This document shows, piece by piece, positions 36,655-43,909 of a DNA stretch of 51,251 bases. Below the pieces are notes generated by a model. It was not told the origin of the DNA and made no database searches. It saw only the letters and a program-made list of their open reading frames with translations. How positions within the stretch are numbered: the first letter of the stretch is position 1; each line of letters begins with the position of its first letter. The translations under genes and the position numbers were made by a program. Source of the stretch: Thermoanaerobacteraceae bacterium (GTDB lineage: Bacteria; Bacillota; Thermoanaerobacteria; Thermoanaerobacterales; UBA4877); assembly GCA_030016635.1 (NCBI GenBank), contig JASEJQ010000009.1:1-51251 (forward strand). Direction: 5' to 3'.

Positions 36655-36730
36655 TACCCTAAGGGTATTTACAAATTGGTAAGGGTGTGCTATTATTTTT
36701 ATAAAGATACCCCTCTACCCTGGGGGTGTA
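36655..36730 (+). promoter_or_regulatory. promoter with G-tract operators (CsoR/CstR-like)
   Basis: A perfect palindrome TACCCTAAGGGTA (36655-36667) lies before a possible TTGGTA-N18-TATAAA promoter (36676-36705). TACCCTGGGGGTGTA (36716-36730), with ATACCCC just before it, lies after it. Paired C-tract/G-tract repeats of this kind are recognised by CsoR, CstR and RcnR-family metal or sulfur sensors. No such regulator gene is in the window. Confidence 0.5.
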
Positions 36731-36744
36731 AATGAGGTGATAAC

Positions 36745-37383
36745 TTGGATCTGAAACACAGCGTGATTGAAAGATATGAAAAAGAGGCCGAAGGTAACGA
36801 TAACCTGAGCTGTGGAGGTAAAAACATAGAACTGGCGGAACTTAAAGAGGGTGAATCCATTCTTGATATAGGTTGTGGTAGGGGCATAGATGTTTTGAAT
36901 GCAGCGAATGTAATAGGTGAAAGTGGATATGCTGTTGGCATAGATGTAACCCCAGCCATGGTAAAAGCGGCCAATGAGAACCTGAAAAAGAGTGAGGTTA
37001 AAAATGCTTCATTTATACTGGCTGAGGCGGAAAATTTACCATTTGAAGATGATAGGTTTGACGTGGTTATAAGTGACTGTGTCATAAATCATTCTAAAGA
37101 TAAGGAAAAAGTATATAGAGAGCTATACAGGGTTTTAAAACCAGGGGGCAGGATTGTCATATCCGATGTGGTCTCTTTGGAAGAACTTCCCGATGAGATA
37201 GTGAATGACCCTGAAGAATGGGCAGACTGCTTTGGGGGTGCCATACCAGAGGATAGGTATATAAGCATCATAAGAGATGCGGGGTTTAAGGACATTGAGT
37301 ATTTAAAGAGGAGAGAGTATCTGAAAAAGGGATATATGGTGGCGAGCATAACTATAAGAGCCTGTAAAGGAGGTGAATATTGA
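36745..37383 (+). CDS. ArsM-like SAM methyltransferase
   Basis: The class I methyltransferase fold is clear: motif I SILDIGCGRGIDVL near 39, GIDVTPAMVKAA near 66, VISDCVINHSKDKEKV near 108, and VLKPGGRIVISDVVSLEELP near 130. The Cys residues in SCGG, SDCV and WADCFGGA lie where ArsM-type enzymes hold arsenic. At 212 residues it is shorter than typical arsenite methyltransferases (about 260-280), lacking much of the C-terminus. A TTG at 36745 follows GAGGTGA closely. It is the first gene of a five-gene run with a small Cys peptide and a radical SAM enzyme, so methylation of the peptide or of a bound metalloid are both possible. Confidence 0.8.
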   Translation: MDLKHSVIERYEKEAEGNDNLSCGGKNIELAELKEGESILDIGCGRGIDVLNAANVIGESGYAVGIDVTPAMVKAANENLKKSEVKNASFILAEAENLPFEDDRFDVVISDCVINHSKDKEKVYRELYRVLKPGGRIVISDVVSLEELPDEIVNDPEEWADCFGGAIPEDRYISIIRDAGFKDIEYLKRREYLKKGYMVASITIRACKGGEY

Positions 37384-37490
37384 TGAAGGCAGTGACAAAA
37401 AAGAAAAATGATTGCTGCAATGTACAGTCTAAGGGAGTAGCTCAGTGCTGCTCCAAGACTTCCAAACTGGTTGTTGGATGTCATGATTAA
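37383..37490 (+). CDS. 35-residue Cys peptide with 11-residue repeat spacing
   Basis: The ATG overlaps the methyltransferase stop (TGATG) and follows AGGAGGTGAA, so translation is very likely. The peptide has a Lys-rich start and then Cys11-Cys12, Cys22-Cys23 and Cys33-His34, each pair exactly 11 residues after the last. There is no signal peptide. The next gene encodes a radical SAM/SPASM protein, the typical maturase of such peptides, and a hairpin separates the two genes. I do not recognise a named family. It could be a RiPP precursor or a small metal(loid)-binding peptide. Confidence 0.8.
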   Translation: MKAVTKKKNDCCNVQSKGVAQCCSKTSKLVVGCHD

Positions 37491-37493
37491 CCA

Positions 37494-37516
37494 ATGTGGC
37501 GGTATACCCGCCACAT
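37494..37516 (+). promoter_or_regulatory. hairpin between peptide gene and radical SAM gene
   Basis: ATGTGGCGG (37494-37502) pairs perfectly with CCGCCACAT (37508-37516) around a TATAC loop. It starts 4 bases after the peptide stop codon and has no T-run. Such intercistronic hairpins often let a small precursor be made in excess of its modifying enzyme. Confidence 0.75.
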
Positions 37517-37531
37517 CCATGGGGGGATTTG

Positions 37532-38878
37532 ATGTATTTTAGCAGATACAATATTATAGTGCCCTTTGAGGATAAATATGCCATAATCAATCCGCTCTCA
37601 GGCAACCTCGATGTAGCATCACAAGATGAGATAGAGAGGCTTAAAAAGCCAGAAGAGCTGATGGATAATTTTGACCTGTTGGACTATGGCATATCCCGGG
37701 GGTATATCTATGAGAGTAAAGAGGATGAAGAGGTAAGGATAGAAGATGCGTATAGGGAATTTCTGAATATAATGGAGACAAATCAGACGCAGATACTGCT
37801 TATACCAACCTATGGCTGCAACTTCTCATGTATATACTGCTATGAGAGAGGAATACCAGGAAGGCATGATGTCATATCAAAAGAGGCTGTGGATGCCTTT
37901 TTTTATGATATCGAGGAAAGGCTGAAGGATGAAAAGGTAAGGCCATATATCACCCTTTTTGGCGGAGAACCTTTTATTAACTCGGCACATCAGAAAGAGG
38001 CCATGTCATATATAGTGTATAATGCTGCCAAAAAGGGATATGAAATAGCCGCAGTGACAAATGGCTATGACCTGATGGATTATTTGGATATTATAAAGAG
38101 GGCAGATATTAAGGAGATACAGGTAACCTTAGATGGCCCGCCTGAGGTGCATAACAAAAGGCGCAGGCTTATAGGAGGGAAGGACAGCTTTGGAAGGATA
38201 ATTGAGGGTATGCACGCCCTTATTGAAGCGAGGATTCCGGTCAATCTCCGTGTGGTGGTGGATAGGGATAACTATGACAGCCTGCCTGAGCTCGCTGAAA
38301 TACTGGATAGGGAAGGGTTTTTAGACCTGCCTGATGAAACATTTAAGACACAGATAGGCAGAAACTATGAGCTCTTTGAGTGTTCATTAAACCACGGGAG
38401 CCTTATAACACAGGCTGAGCAGTGGGCATATTTCGAGAGGCTCTCCAGAGATTATCCGATACTCAGAAAATTTCATAAGCCTGACTTTAAGGGGATAAGG
38501 AATGCCATTCTCACAGGTTCCATGTATTCACCGACCTTTGACACCTGCCCGGCTGGTAAGAAGGAGTGGGTGTATGACCTCTATGGCGATATATACGGCT
38601 GCACAGCAAGCTGCGGCAGGAAAGACTACAGGCTCGGCACATATTATCCGGAAAGGAAGATATATGAGGATAGGTTGAGACCATGGAGAGAGCGAAATGT
38701 GCTTAACATAAAGGAATGCAGGGAGTGCCCTGTAAGCCTGGTGTGTGGAGGGGGATGCGGTGTGGTGGCCAATGAAAAGAATGGCAGCATATTATCTCCG
38801 GACTGCCACGATATAGGGTCTATATTTGAAAGCGGTATCAAGTATTATAGTAAAGATATAAGGGAGGCGTTACAATGA
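37532..38878 (+). CDS. radical SAM/SPASM peptide-maturase-like protein
   Basis: The 448-residue protein has an N-terminal region of about 90 residues, then the [4Fe-4S] motif C96-x3-C100-x2-C103 (CNFSCIYC), GGEPF near 148, and a C-terminal SPASM domain with Cys near 339, 357, 361, 396, 399, 405, 409 and 424. This layout is that of enzymes that install thioether or other crosslinks in peptides. I choose ATG 37532 after GGGGGG; an in-frame GTG upstream lies inside the hairpin. The stop overlaps the next gene by 4 bp. The peptide at 37383 is its obvious candidate substrate. Confidence 0.9.
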   Translation: MYFSRYNIIVPFEDKYAIINPLSGNLDVASQDEIERLKKPEELMDNFDLLDYGISRGYIYESKEDEEVRIEDAYREFLNIMETNQTQILLIPTYGCNFSCIYCYERGIPGRHDVISKEAVDAFFYDIEERLKDEKVRPYITLFGGEPFINSAHQKEAMSYIVYNAAKKGYEIAAVTNGYDLMDYLDIIKRADIKEIQVTLDGPPEVHNKRRRLIGGKDSFGRIIEGMHALIEARIPVNLRVVVDRDNYDSLPELAEILDREGFLDLPDETFKTQIGRNYELFECSLNHGSLITQAEQWAYFERLSRDYPILRKFHKPDFKGIRNAILTGSMYSPTFDTCPAGKKEWVYDLYGDIYGCTASCGRKDYRLGTYYPERKIYEDRLRPWRERNVLNIKECRECPVSLVCGGGCGVVANEKNGSILSPDCHDIGSIFESGIKYYSKDIREALQ

Positions 38879-40143
38879 TTAGAGAGGTAAATGCGGACAA
38901 TTATGAAGAGGTGGTATTAAAATCCAGGAGGCCGGTAATTGTGGACTTTTATTCTACTGACTGTCCTCCGTGCAATCAACTGGAGCCAATCTATGAGAGG
39001 CTTGCGGAGACCTATGGGAAGCACATGGATTTTATTAAGATTTACAGGCAGGGGAACAAGGAATTTGCAAAGAGCCTGGGTGTTACAGGTAGCCCCACTG
39101 TCCTGTTTTATAGGGATGGCAAAGAGGTAAGAGAGAGGTTAAATGGATACCTGACGAAGCCGGAGGTACGTAAGGCCATAGAACAGGTTATAGGGTTTTC
39201 CATCATGGATAGGGAACCAGAAAGGGTAGAGTGCGATGTGCTGGTCCTTGGTGGTGGACCTGCAGGTCTTACAGCAGCGCTCTATGCCTCACGGGCAAAG
39301 CTAAATACTGTGGTCGTGGATGAGGGAGTAACAGGTGGCCAGGCCGCCAACACATACTACATTGAAAACTACCCTGGCACCAGCGGTTCAATTGAAGGGA
39401 AAATCCTTACGAAGAATATGAGGGAGCAGGCTGAATCCTTTGGCGCAGTTATCGATGACCTCAAGGAAATAGTTGAGATAAAACTCACTGATACAGAGAA
39501 GTACGTAAGGACAGAGGATAAGATATATTTTCCGAAGGCAGTGGTACTGGCAATGGGTGCACAGCCGAGAAAACTTCCTGCAGAGAATGAGGATGTATTC
39601 AGGGGTAAGGGTATACATTACTGTGCCATATGCGACGGTTCCATGTATGAGGGAAAACATGTTGCTGTAATTGGTGGTGGCAATTCAGCCATTCAGGAGA
39701 CACTCTATCTATCCAACATTGCAGATAAGATAACCGTAATTCATGAGTTTGACAACCTACAGGCCTCCAAGGTGCTTCAAGACAAGGTATTTAATAACCC
39801 CAAGGTCAACTTTATCTGGGAGTCCCATGTAGAAAAGGCTGAGGGTGATGAGATGCTAAAGAGGCTTTTCTATAAAAACCTGAAGACAGGAGAGGTTAGC
39901 AGCATAGATGTTGACGGGGCCTTTGTATATATTGGCTTATCACCAAAGACGGATATCTTAAATGGCCAGGTTGAGATAAATCAGTATGGATATGTAAAAA
40001 CAGATGAAGACCTCATGACGAGCGTAAAAGGCGTATTTGCTGCAGGGGATATAAGGGACAAAAAGGTAAGACAGGTAGCTACTGCAGTGGGTGATGGCGC
40101 TACCGTCGGTGTAAATGTCGAGAGGTACTTATCTGGGATATAG
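38875..40143 (+). CDS. thioredoxin-thioredoxin reductase fusion
   Basis: Residues 1-105 are a thioredoxin domain with active site CPPC (DCPPCNQLEP near 30). Residues 118-422 are a flavin reductase with FAD loop VLVLGGGPAGLTAALYA, redox site CAICDG near 252, and nucleotide loop VIGGGNSAIQE. The Arg motif that grips the 2'-phosphate of NADPH (HRRxxxR) is replaced by HEFDNLQASK, so NADH or another donor is likely. The fusion order (thioredoxin first) is less common than the reverse. It probably keeps Cys of the neighbouring peptide or proteins reduced. Confidence 0.9.
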   Translation: MIREVNADNYEEVVLKSRRPVIVDFYSTDCPPCNQLEPIYERLAETYGKHMDFIKIYRQGNKEFAKSLGVTGSPTVLFYRDGKEVRERLNGYLTKPEVRKAIEQVIGFSIMDREPERVECDVLVLGGGPAGLTAALYASRAKLNTVVVDEGVTGGQAANTYYIENYPGTSGSIEGKILTKNMREQAESFGAVIDDLKEIVEIKLTDTEKYVRTEDKIYFPKAVVLAMGAQPRKLPAENEDVFRGKGIHYCAICDGSMYEGKHVAVIGGGNSAIQETLYLSNIADKITVIHEFDNLQASKVLQDKVFNNPKVNFIWESHVEKAEGDEMLKRLFYKNLKTGEVSSIDVDGAFVYIGLSPKTDILNGQVEINQYGYVKTDEDLMTSVKGVFAAGDIRDKKVRQVATAVGDGATVGVNVERYLSGI

Positions 40144-40148
40144 GGGCG

Positions 40149-40880
40149 ATGACAATGGGATGCTGCGATACAGAAATGGAAACGGGGTGTTTGATATGTG
40201 GAAAGGACTTAGTTTATCTGGAAAAGCCGGTATTGAAAAGATGCGAGATATGTGGCAGAGAAGAACTAACTCATGCCCACTGTACGGATGGGCATTACGT
40301 CTGCGACGACTGTCACAGCAAAGATGGCATAGAGGTAATTAAGGAATACTGTCTTAGTACTAACCTGGAAGACCCAATGGAAATAGCGGAAAATATAATG
40401 AAAGACTCAAGGATACCCATGCATGGCCCTGAACACCATGCTCTGGTGCCCGCCGTTATAGTGACAGCATATAAAAATCTAACCGGAAAAGCAGATGATG
40501 AGGATATAATAGAGGCACTGGAAAGGGGAAGGCAGATACCCGGCGGCGCATGCGGCTATTATGGGGCATGCGGAGCAGGGATAGGTGTTGGCGCAGCTAT
40601 AAGTGTCATATTTAAAGCCACACCCATGACACCTCTCAAGAGGTCGAAGGCACACCTGGCTGTTGCTAAGGCCTTAGAAGAGATAGGAAAGGCTGGTGGT
40701 GCCAGGTGCTGCAAGAGATGTACCAGGCTCTCTATAGAGGTGGCAAAGGGATTTTTCAAAGAGGAATTCAATGTGGTCTTCCCAGATGATTACGATATAG
40801 ATACATGTGAGTATACGAAGGTCAATAGAGAATGCCTCTATAAATGTAAATACAGAAGCAGAAAACCCCTGCTTGTATAA
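40149..40880 (+). CDS. Cys-rich DUF5714 protein
   Basis: The 243-residue protein opens with a Cys-rich zinc-ribbon-like part (CC near 5, CLIC near 16, CEIC near 30, then HC and CDDC), followed by a helical domain with GGACGYYGACGAGIGVG near 137 and ARCCKRCTRLS near 184, and a Cys-rich tail. It matches the DUF5714 family, whose function is not known to me; members often accompany or fuse to ArsM-like methyltransferases. It is the last gene of the cluster and starts 5 bases after the reductase stop. Confidence 0.78.
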   Translation: MTMGCCDTEMETGCLICGKDLVYLEKPVLKRCEICGREELTHAHCTDGHYVCDDCHSKDGIEVIKEYCLSTNLEDPMEIAENIMKDSRIPMHGPEHHALVPAVIVTAYKNLTGKADDEDIIEALERGRQIPGGACGYYGACGAGIGVGAAISVIFKATPMTPLKRSKAHLAVAKALEEIGKAGGARCCKRCTRLSIEVAKGFFKEEFNVVFPDDYDIDTCEYTKVNRECLYKCKYRSRKPLLV

Positions 40881-40900
40881 TAAGTAGGGGTTTTATTTGG
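40862..40900 (+). terminator. terminator of the radical SAM operon
   Basis: AAAACCCCTGCTT (40862-40874) pairs with AAGTAGGGGTTTT (40882-40894, one G-U) followed by a T-rich tail. It overlaps the end of the DUF5714 gene. Confidence 0.88.
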
Positions 40901-40935
40901 GTCTATTTGGACCAGAAAAATTTTTTAAAACAGTT

Positions 40936-40993
40936 ATTGACATATGCCAATAATGGTGGTATTCTATTTATAGAATTAATGGCATATGCCAAT
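40936..40993 (+). promoter_or_regulatory. DUF5320 promoter with two CATATG palindromes
   Basis: TTGACA (40937-40942) and TATTCT (40960-40965) are 17 bp apart. ATTGACATATGCCAAT (40936-40951) covers the -35 and AATGGCATATGCCAAT (40978-40993) lies just after the start point. The same palindrome recurs at other promoters between 41 and 49 kb. Confidence 0.8.
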
Positions 40994-41013
40994 TATAAAA
41001 AGGAGGTGTGAAC

Positions 41014-41283
41014 ATGCCGAGAGGAGATGGAACAGGTCCTATGGGTCTTGGCCCAATGACAGGCAGGCGTATGGGTTTTTGCGCAGGGTATAACAGGCCC
41101 GGCTATATGGGATTTGGAAGATATCCCATGCGGTTCGGGAGAAATCCATATCCCGCTTATTATGCATCCTGGGGGTATGACAAAGACGAAGAAAGAAATT
41201 ATCTGCAAGCAGAAGCAAAATATTTAGAGAAAGAGCTTGAAGAGATTAAGAAAAGATTGGACCAGTTAGATAAAGGCGAATAA
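41014..41283 (+). CDS. DUF5320 small protein
   Basis: This 89-residue protein has a Met/Gly/Arg/Tyr-rich N-terminal half beginning MPRGDGTGPMGLGPMTGR and a charged coiled-coil C-terminal half (YLEKELEEIKKRLDQL). It fits the DUF5320 family, which I know mainly from its regular company with NifX-like, Mrp-like and DUF134 genes, all present here. The function is unknown. ATG 41014 lies 7 bases after AGGAGG. Confidence 0.8.
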   Translation: MPRGDGTGPMGLGPMTGRRMGFCAGYNRPGYMGFGRYPMRFGRNPYPAYYASWGYDKDEERNYLQAEAKYLEKELEEIKKRLDQLDKGE

Positions 41284-41296
41284 ATTATTTTATTGG

Positions 41297-41340
41297 ATCA
41301 GGATACGGTGGTTTTAAACCATCATATCCTGATTTGTTTA
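41297..41340 (+). terminator. terminator after the DUF5320 gene
   Basis: ATCAGGATA (41297-41305) pairs with TATCCTGAT (41325-41333) with an inner GTGGTTT/AAACCAT helix, followed by TTGTTT. Confidence 0.75.
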
Positions 41341-41385
41341 ATGCATCTGCTTGTCATTCATCATATCAGGTGTTAAATCCTTGTT

Positions 41386-41420
41386 ATAAGCATATGTCAA
41401 TATCATATTACATACGCCAT
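41386..41420 (+). promoter_or_regulatory. CATATG palindrome and half-site
   Basis: ATAAGCATATGTCAAT (41386-41401) matches the shared palindrome in its right half, and CATACGCCAT follows at 41411. They lie 150 bp before the secreted protein gene. I cannot place promoter hexamers with confidence in 41421-41554. Confidence 0.5.
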
Positions 41421-41554
41421 CTATGATAATATGAATTGTAAACTCTTTATTTACAAATTCCTCATAAAATCATCACACATACATTACAGTTTATCAAATG
41501 CCTCTGTTATCCTATAATTGAAAACAAAAATAAAAGCAGAAAGGGGTTATAAAA

Positions 41555-42076
41555 ATGAAAAGTGCAAGTTTTAAAAGGTTAGTAGCATCATTGTTGGTTG
41601 GAGGTACACTAATGACAGGAGGGATGGCATTGGCCGCAAGCGATGACAGTATAACCGTCACAGACAATGCCACAACAACAGTGACAAGGCAATACCTGGG
41701 TTTGGGTTATCAGGCTATGAGAGATGGCGAAAGGCCTGGCCTTAGAATCGGTGGTGCTCAAGGTATGAATCAAGAGGTTGCAGACTTCCTCGGGGTTTCT
41801 ATTGAAGACCTGATAGCAAAAAGACAGTCAGGAATGTCTCTGGCAGACATAGCAAAGGAAAAGGGAATCACAGAGGAGCAGCTTATAAACTTTATATCGG
41901 AGAATCGAAATGAAGCCTTGAAAAAGCTGGTAGATGAAGGCAAAATAACACAGGCGCAGTTAGAGCAGCATCAGACCTATATGGAACAAAGGATAAAGCA
42001 AAACATTGAAAGCACTTCAACTGGTCCAAAGGGCTTTGGAAATGGAATGGCACAGGGAAGAAGAGCCGGTAGATAA
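41555..42076 (+). CDS. secreted protein of unknown function
   Basis: The 173-residue protein has a signal peptide (charged start, SLLVGGTLMTGGMALAAS, cleavage near 29). The mature part holds a short helical repeat-like domain: VADFLGVSIEDLIAKRQSGMSLADIAKEKGITEEQLINFI, similar to DUF2680/YckD-type and other small LysM-unrelated secreted helical proteins. The tail is Gly/Arg-rich. I do not recognise its function. AAAGGGG precedes the ATG. It follows the DUF5320 gene on the same strand and has its own terminator. Confidence 0.7.
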   Translation: MKSASFKRLVASLLVGGTLMTGGMALAASDDSITVTDNATTTVTRQYLGLGYQAMRDGERPGLRIGGAQGMNQEVADFLGVSIEDLIAKRQSGMSLADIAKEKGITEEQLINFISENRNEALKKLVDEGKITQAQLEQHQTYMEQRIKQNIESTSTGPKGFGNGMAQGRRAGR

Positions 42077-42090
42077 TTTTTAACACTTAT

Positions 42091-42132
42091 TAATTAAGGG
42101 GCGGCTAAGGCTGCCCCCTAATTGTATTTTTT
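42091..42132 (+). terminator. terminator between convergent genes
   Basis: A GC-rich hairpin (GGGGC..GCCCC core near 42098-42117) flanked by A/T arms is followed by a long T-run. It ends the secreted protein gene and lies just past the DUF134 gene. Confidence 0.8.
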
Positions 42133-42143
42133 TTCATCAATGT

Positions 42144-42623
42144 TTATTCTTGTCCCCTTCTATGCCTCTTTCTTTTACAGCACATATTGCTGCAGAATTT
42201 GTCTTGAAAAACGCATTCTAAATCATGCCCACCACAATTTGGGCATATGAATCCTTCTTTTTTTATCTTTTCTAAATCCTCAAAGGTTTCATCCCACATA
42301 GTACCACATTCTTTGCACATTACCCTGCATACGTTCCTTACATAGTTTCCGCCTTTTACTTTGATTGCTTTACCATTGACCAGGCTATCTGCCACCTTTT
42401 TTCTTGCAGAGCTTAATATGTTCTGGAATGTAGCCCTGGATACATTCATAAGCTTTGCACATTCTTCCTGGTCTAACCCTATAAGGTCTTTTAGCCTGAT
42501 AGCTTCCAGTTCCTCAACCGCAAGGATATTTTCATCATAAACTCCTTCTGGAACATTGTATGGTATATATTGACTTACTGAAGGCAAAGCAGATATTCTT
42601 CTTTGTTTTACAGGTCTTGGCAC
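42144..42623 (-). CDS. DUF134 HTH protein with Cys cluster
   Basis: The 159-residue protein begins MPRPVKQRRI, typical of DUF134. Residues 35-85 form a sigma-70 region 4-like helix-turn-helix (EELEAIRLKDLIGLDQEECAKLMNVSRATFQNILS). The second half holds CRVMCKECG, CPNCGG and a CSNMCC tail, which could bind zinc or an Fe-S cluster. It is a plausible DNA-binding regulator of the CATATG sites around it. The gap 42624-42937 holds the divergent promoter region and a CATATGACAAT half-site near 42869. Confidence 0.88.
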   Translation of the reverse strand: MPRPVKQRRISALPSVSQYIPYNVPEGVYDENILAVEELEAIRLKDLIGLDQEECAKLMNVSRATFQNILSSARKKVADSLVNGKAIKVKGGNYVRNVCRVMCKECGTMWDETFEDLEKIKKEGFICPNCGGHDLECVFQDKFCSNMCCKRKRHRRGQE

Positions 42624-42868
42624 AAAAATACCTCCATAACTTTTCTTTTATCTATTATCTATATAATATTCCTAAATTGGCCAAATATCAATGCCATATA
42701 TTATCCATACTTCTTCTAATTCAACTGTCGACTATTAGGGTGTGTATTCTCTTTGTTAAATAATATAAATGTGTAATATACCTCCTTTTATTTGTAAATT
42801 TTATTAGTATCTTTGTAGATCGAATACATTGCTAATTCTTAATAACACAATATCAACATTATTGGCAA

Positions 42869-42911
42869 CATATGACAATAATTATTTTTAAAGGGACTCT
42901 TATGGTATAAT
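42869..42911 (+). promoter_or_regulatory. CATATG half-site and -10 before the CoA-binding gene
   Basis: CATATGACAAT (42869-42879) matches one half of the shared palindrome, with an ATTGGC stretch just upstream. TATAAT is at 42906-42911; the -35 is unclear. The site lies between the divergent DUF134 and CoA-binding genes. Confidence 0.5.
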
Positions 42912-42937
42912 ACTTTACAGAAGGGGGGGATATATTA

Positions 42938-43327
42938 ATGGATGAGTTAATAAATGAAGCATTAAGCAAAAAGGCATGGGCGATTATTGGAGCAACACAG
43001 AGAAAGGAGAAGTTTGGCTATAAGATTTATAAAGCATTAAAGGACCATGGATATGAAGTATACCCTGTAAACTCACGCTATGATGAAATAGACGGTGAAA
43101 AATGCTATCCTGATCTTTCTTCATTGCCAAAGATACCTGAGGTAGTAGATCTTGTGATATCTCCAAGCAAATCTGAGGAATTTATAAGAGAAGCAGCTAA
43201 ACTCGGTTGTGAATTTATTTGGTTTCAACCAGGGGCTGAAAGTGATGAAATGATAAATCTATCTAAGGATTTGGGCCTTAAGGTTATAAGCGGTGTCTGT
43301 GCAATGTTTGAAGCCGGACGAGTATAA
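42938..43327 (+). CDS. CoA-binding domain protein (YccU type)
   Basis: This stand-alone CoA_binding Rossmann domain has 129 residues: KAWAIIGATQRKEKFGYKIYKALKDHGYEVYPVN at 12-45 and VVDLVISPSKSEEFIREAAKLG near 69, ending FEAGRV. These small proteins bind CoA or a nucleotide, but their role is unclear. GGGGGG precedes the ATG. It is followed by its own terminator, so it is a single-gene unit. Confidence 0.88.
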   Translation: MDELINEALSKKAWAIIGATQRKEKFGYKIYKALKDHGYEVYPVNSRYDEIDGEKCYPDLSSLPKIPEVVDLVISPSKSEEFIREAAKLGCEFIWFQPGAESDEMINLSKDLGLKVISGVCAMFEAGRV

Positions 43328-43338
43328 CAACAAAATTT

Positions 43339-43378
43339 TAAGGGCGGTAGATAAAATACTTATTTACCGCCCTTATTT
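43339..43378 (+). terminator. terminator after the CoA-binding gene
   Basis: A 16-bp stem (43339-43354 with 43360-43375, one G-U pair) and a 5-nt loop; the T-run is short. Confidence 0.82.
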
Positions 43379-43468
43379 CATAATTAAAAAGACGATGCCT
43401 GAACTGTTTGAGTTACTTCTAGGAGCAGTTTAGTTGCCTCGTGGTTAATACACGTAATGCATAGAAAT

Positions 43469-43523
43469 ATTATTGACATATGTCAATAATAAAGCTAAAA
43501 TATATTTAGCATATGCTAAATAT
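43469..43523 (+). promoter_or_regulatory. promoter with two perfect 22-bp palindromes
   Basis: TTGACA (43473-43478) and TAAAAT (43496-43501) are 17 bp apart. A perfect 22-bp palindrome at 43469-43490 with core ATTGACATATGTCAAT covers the -35. A second at 43502-43523 with core TTTAGCATATGCTAAA follows the -10 directly. The layout copies that at 40936-40993. Confidence 0.85.
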
Positions 43524-43538
43524 GAGGAGGTGAAGAAG

Positions 43539-43904
43539 ATGAGAGTTGCTATTTCATCTACAGGGACTGACATTGATTCAATAGTAGATGAAAGGTTTGG
43601 AAGGGCGAGGTATTTTATCATTGTAGACACTGAAACCGGTGAGCATGAAGCTATAGATAACGAAGCATACCAATTGTCAGGCGGGGCAGGGGCCAAGACG
43701 GCTCAAATGATTATAGAAAAAGGGTCAGAAGCTGTCATATCAAGTAATATTGGACCGAATGCCATGGACGTAATGGAGAAAGCAGGGATAAGAGTATACC
43801 GTGCTTATAATATGTCAGTTAAAGAAGCAGTAGATTTATTTAATAAAGGGCTGCTTCAAGAGATATTGCAACCAACATCAAAGGGGCACCATGGGGGAAT
43901 TTGA
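43539..43904 (+). CDS. NifX/NafY-like Fe-Mo cofactor domain protein
   Basis: This 121-residue protein has the dinitrogenase iron-molybdenum cofactor-binding fold: VAISSTGTDIDSIVDERFGRARYFIIVD at the start and IGPNAMDVMEKAGIRVYRA near 78. Family members bind Fe-S or Fe-Mo cluster precursors, but stand-alone forms are common in non-fixing anaerobes. I take ATG 43539 after GAGGAGGTGA. It ends 5 bases before the next gene, an Fe-S P-loop ATPase; no nitrogenase gene is seen. Confidence 0.88.
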   Translation: MRVAISSTGTDIDSIVDERFGRARYFIIVDTETGEHEAIDNEAYQLSGGAGAKTAQMIIEKGSEAVISSNIGPNAMDVMEKAGIRVYRAYNMSVKEAVDLFNKGLLQEILQPTSKGHHGGI

Positions 43905-43909
43905 TAATT

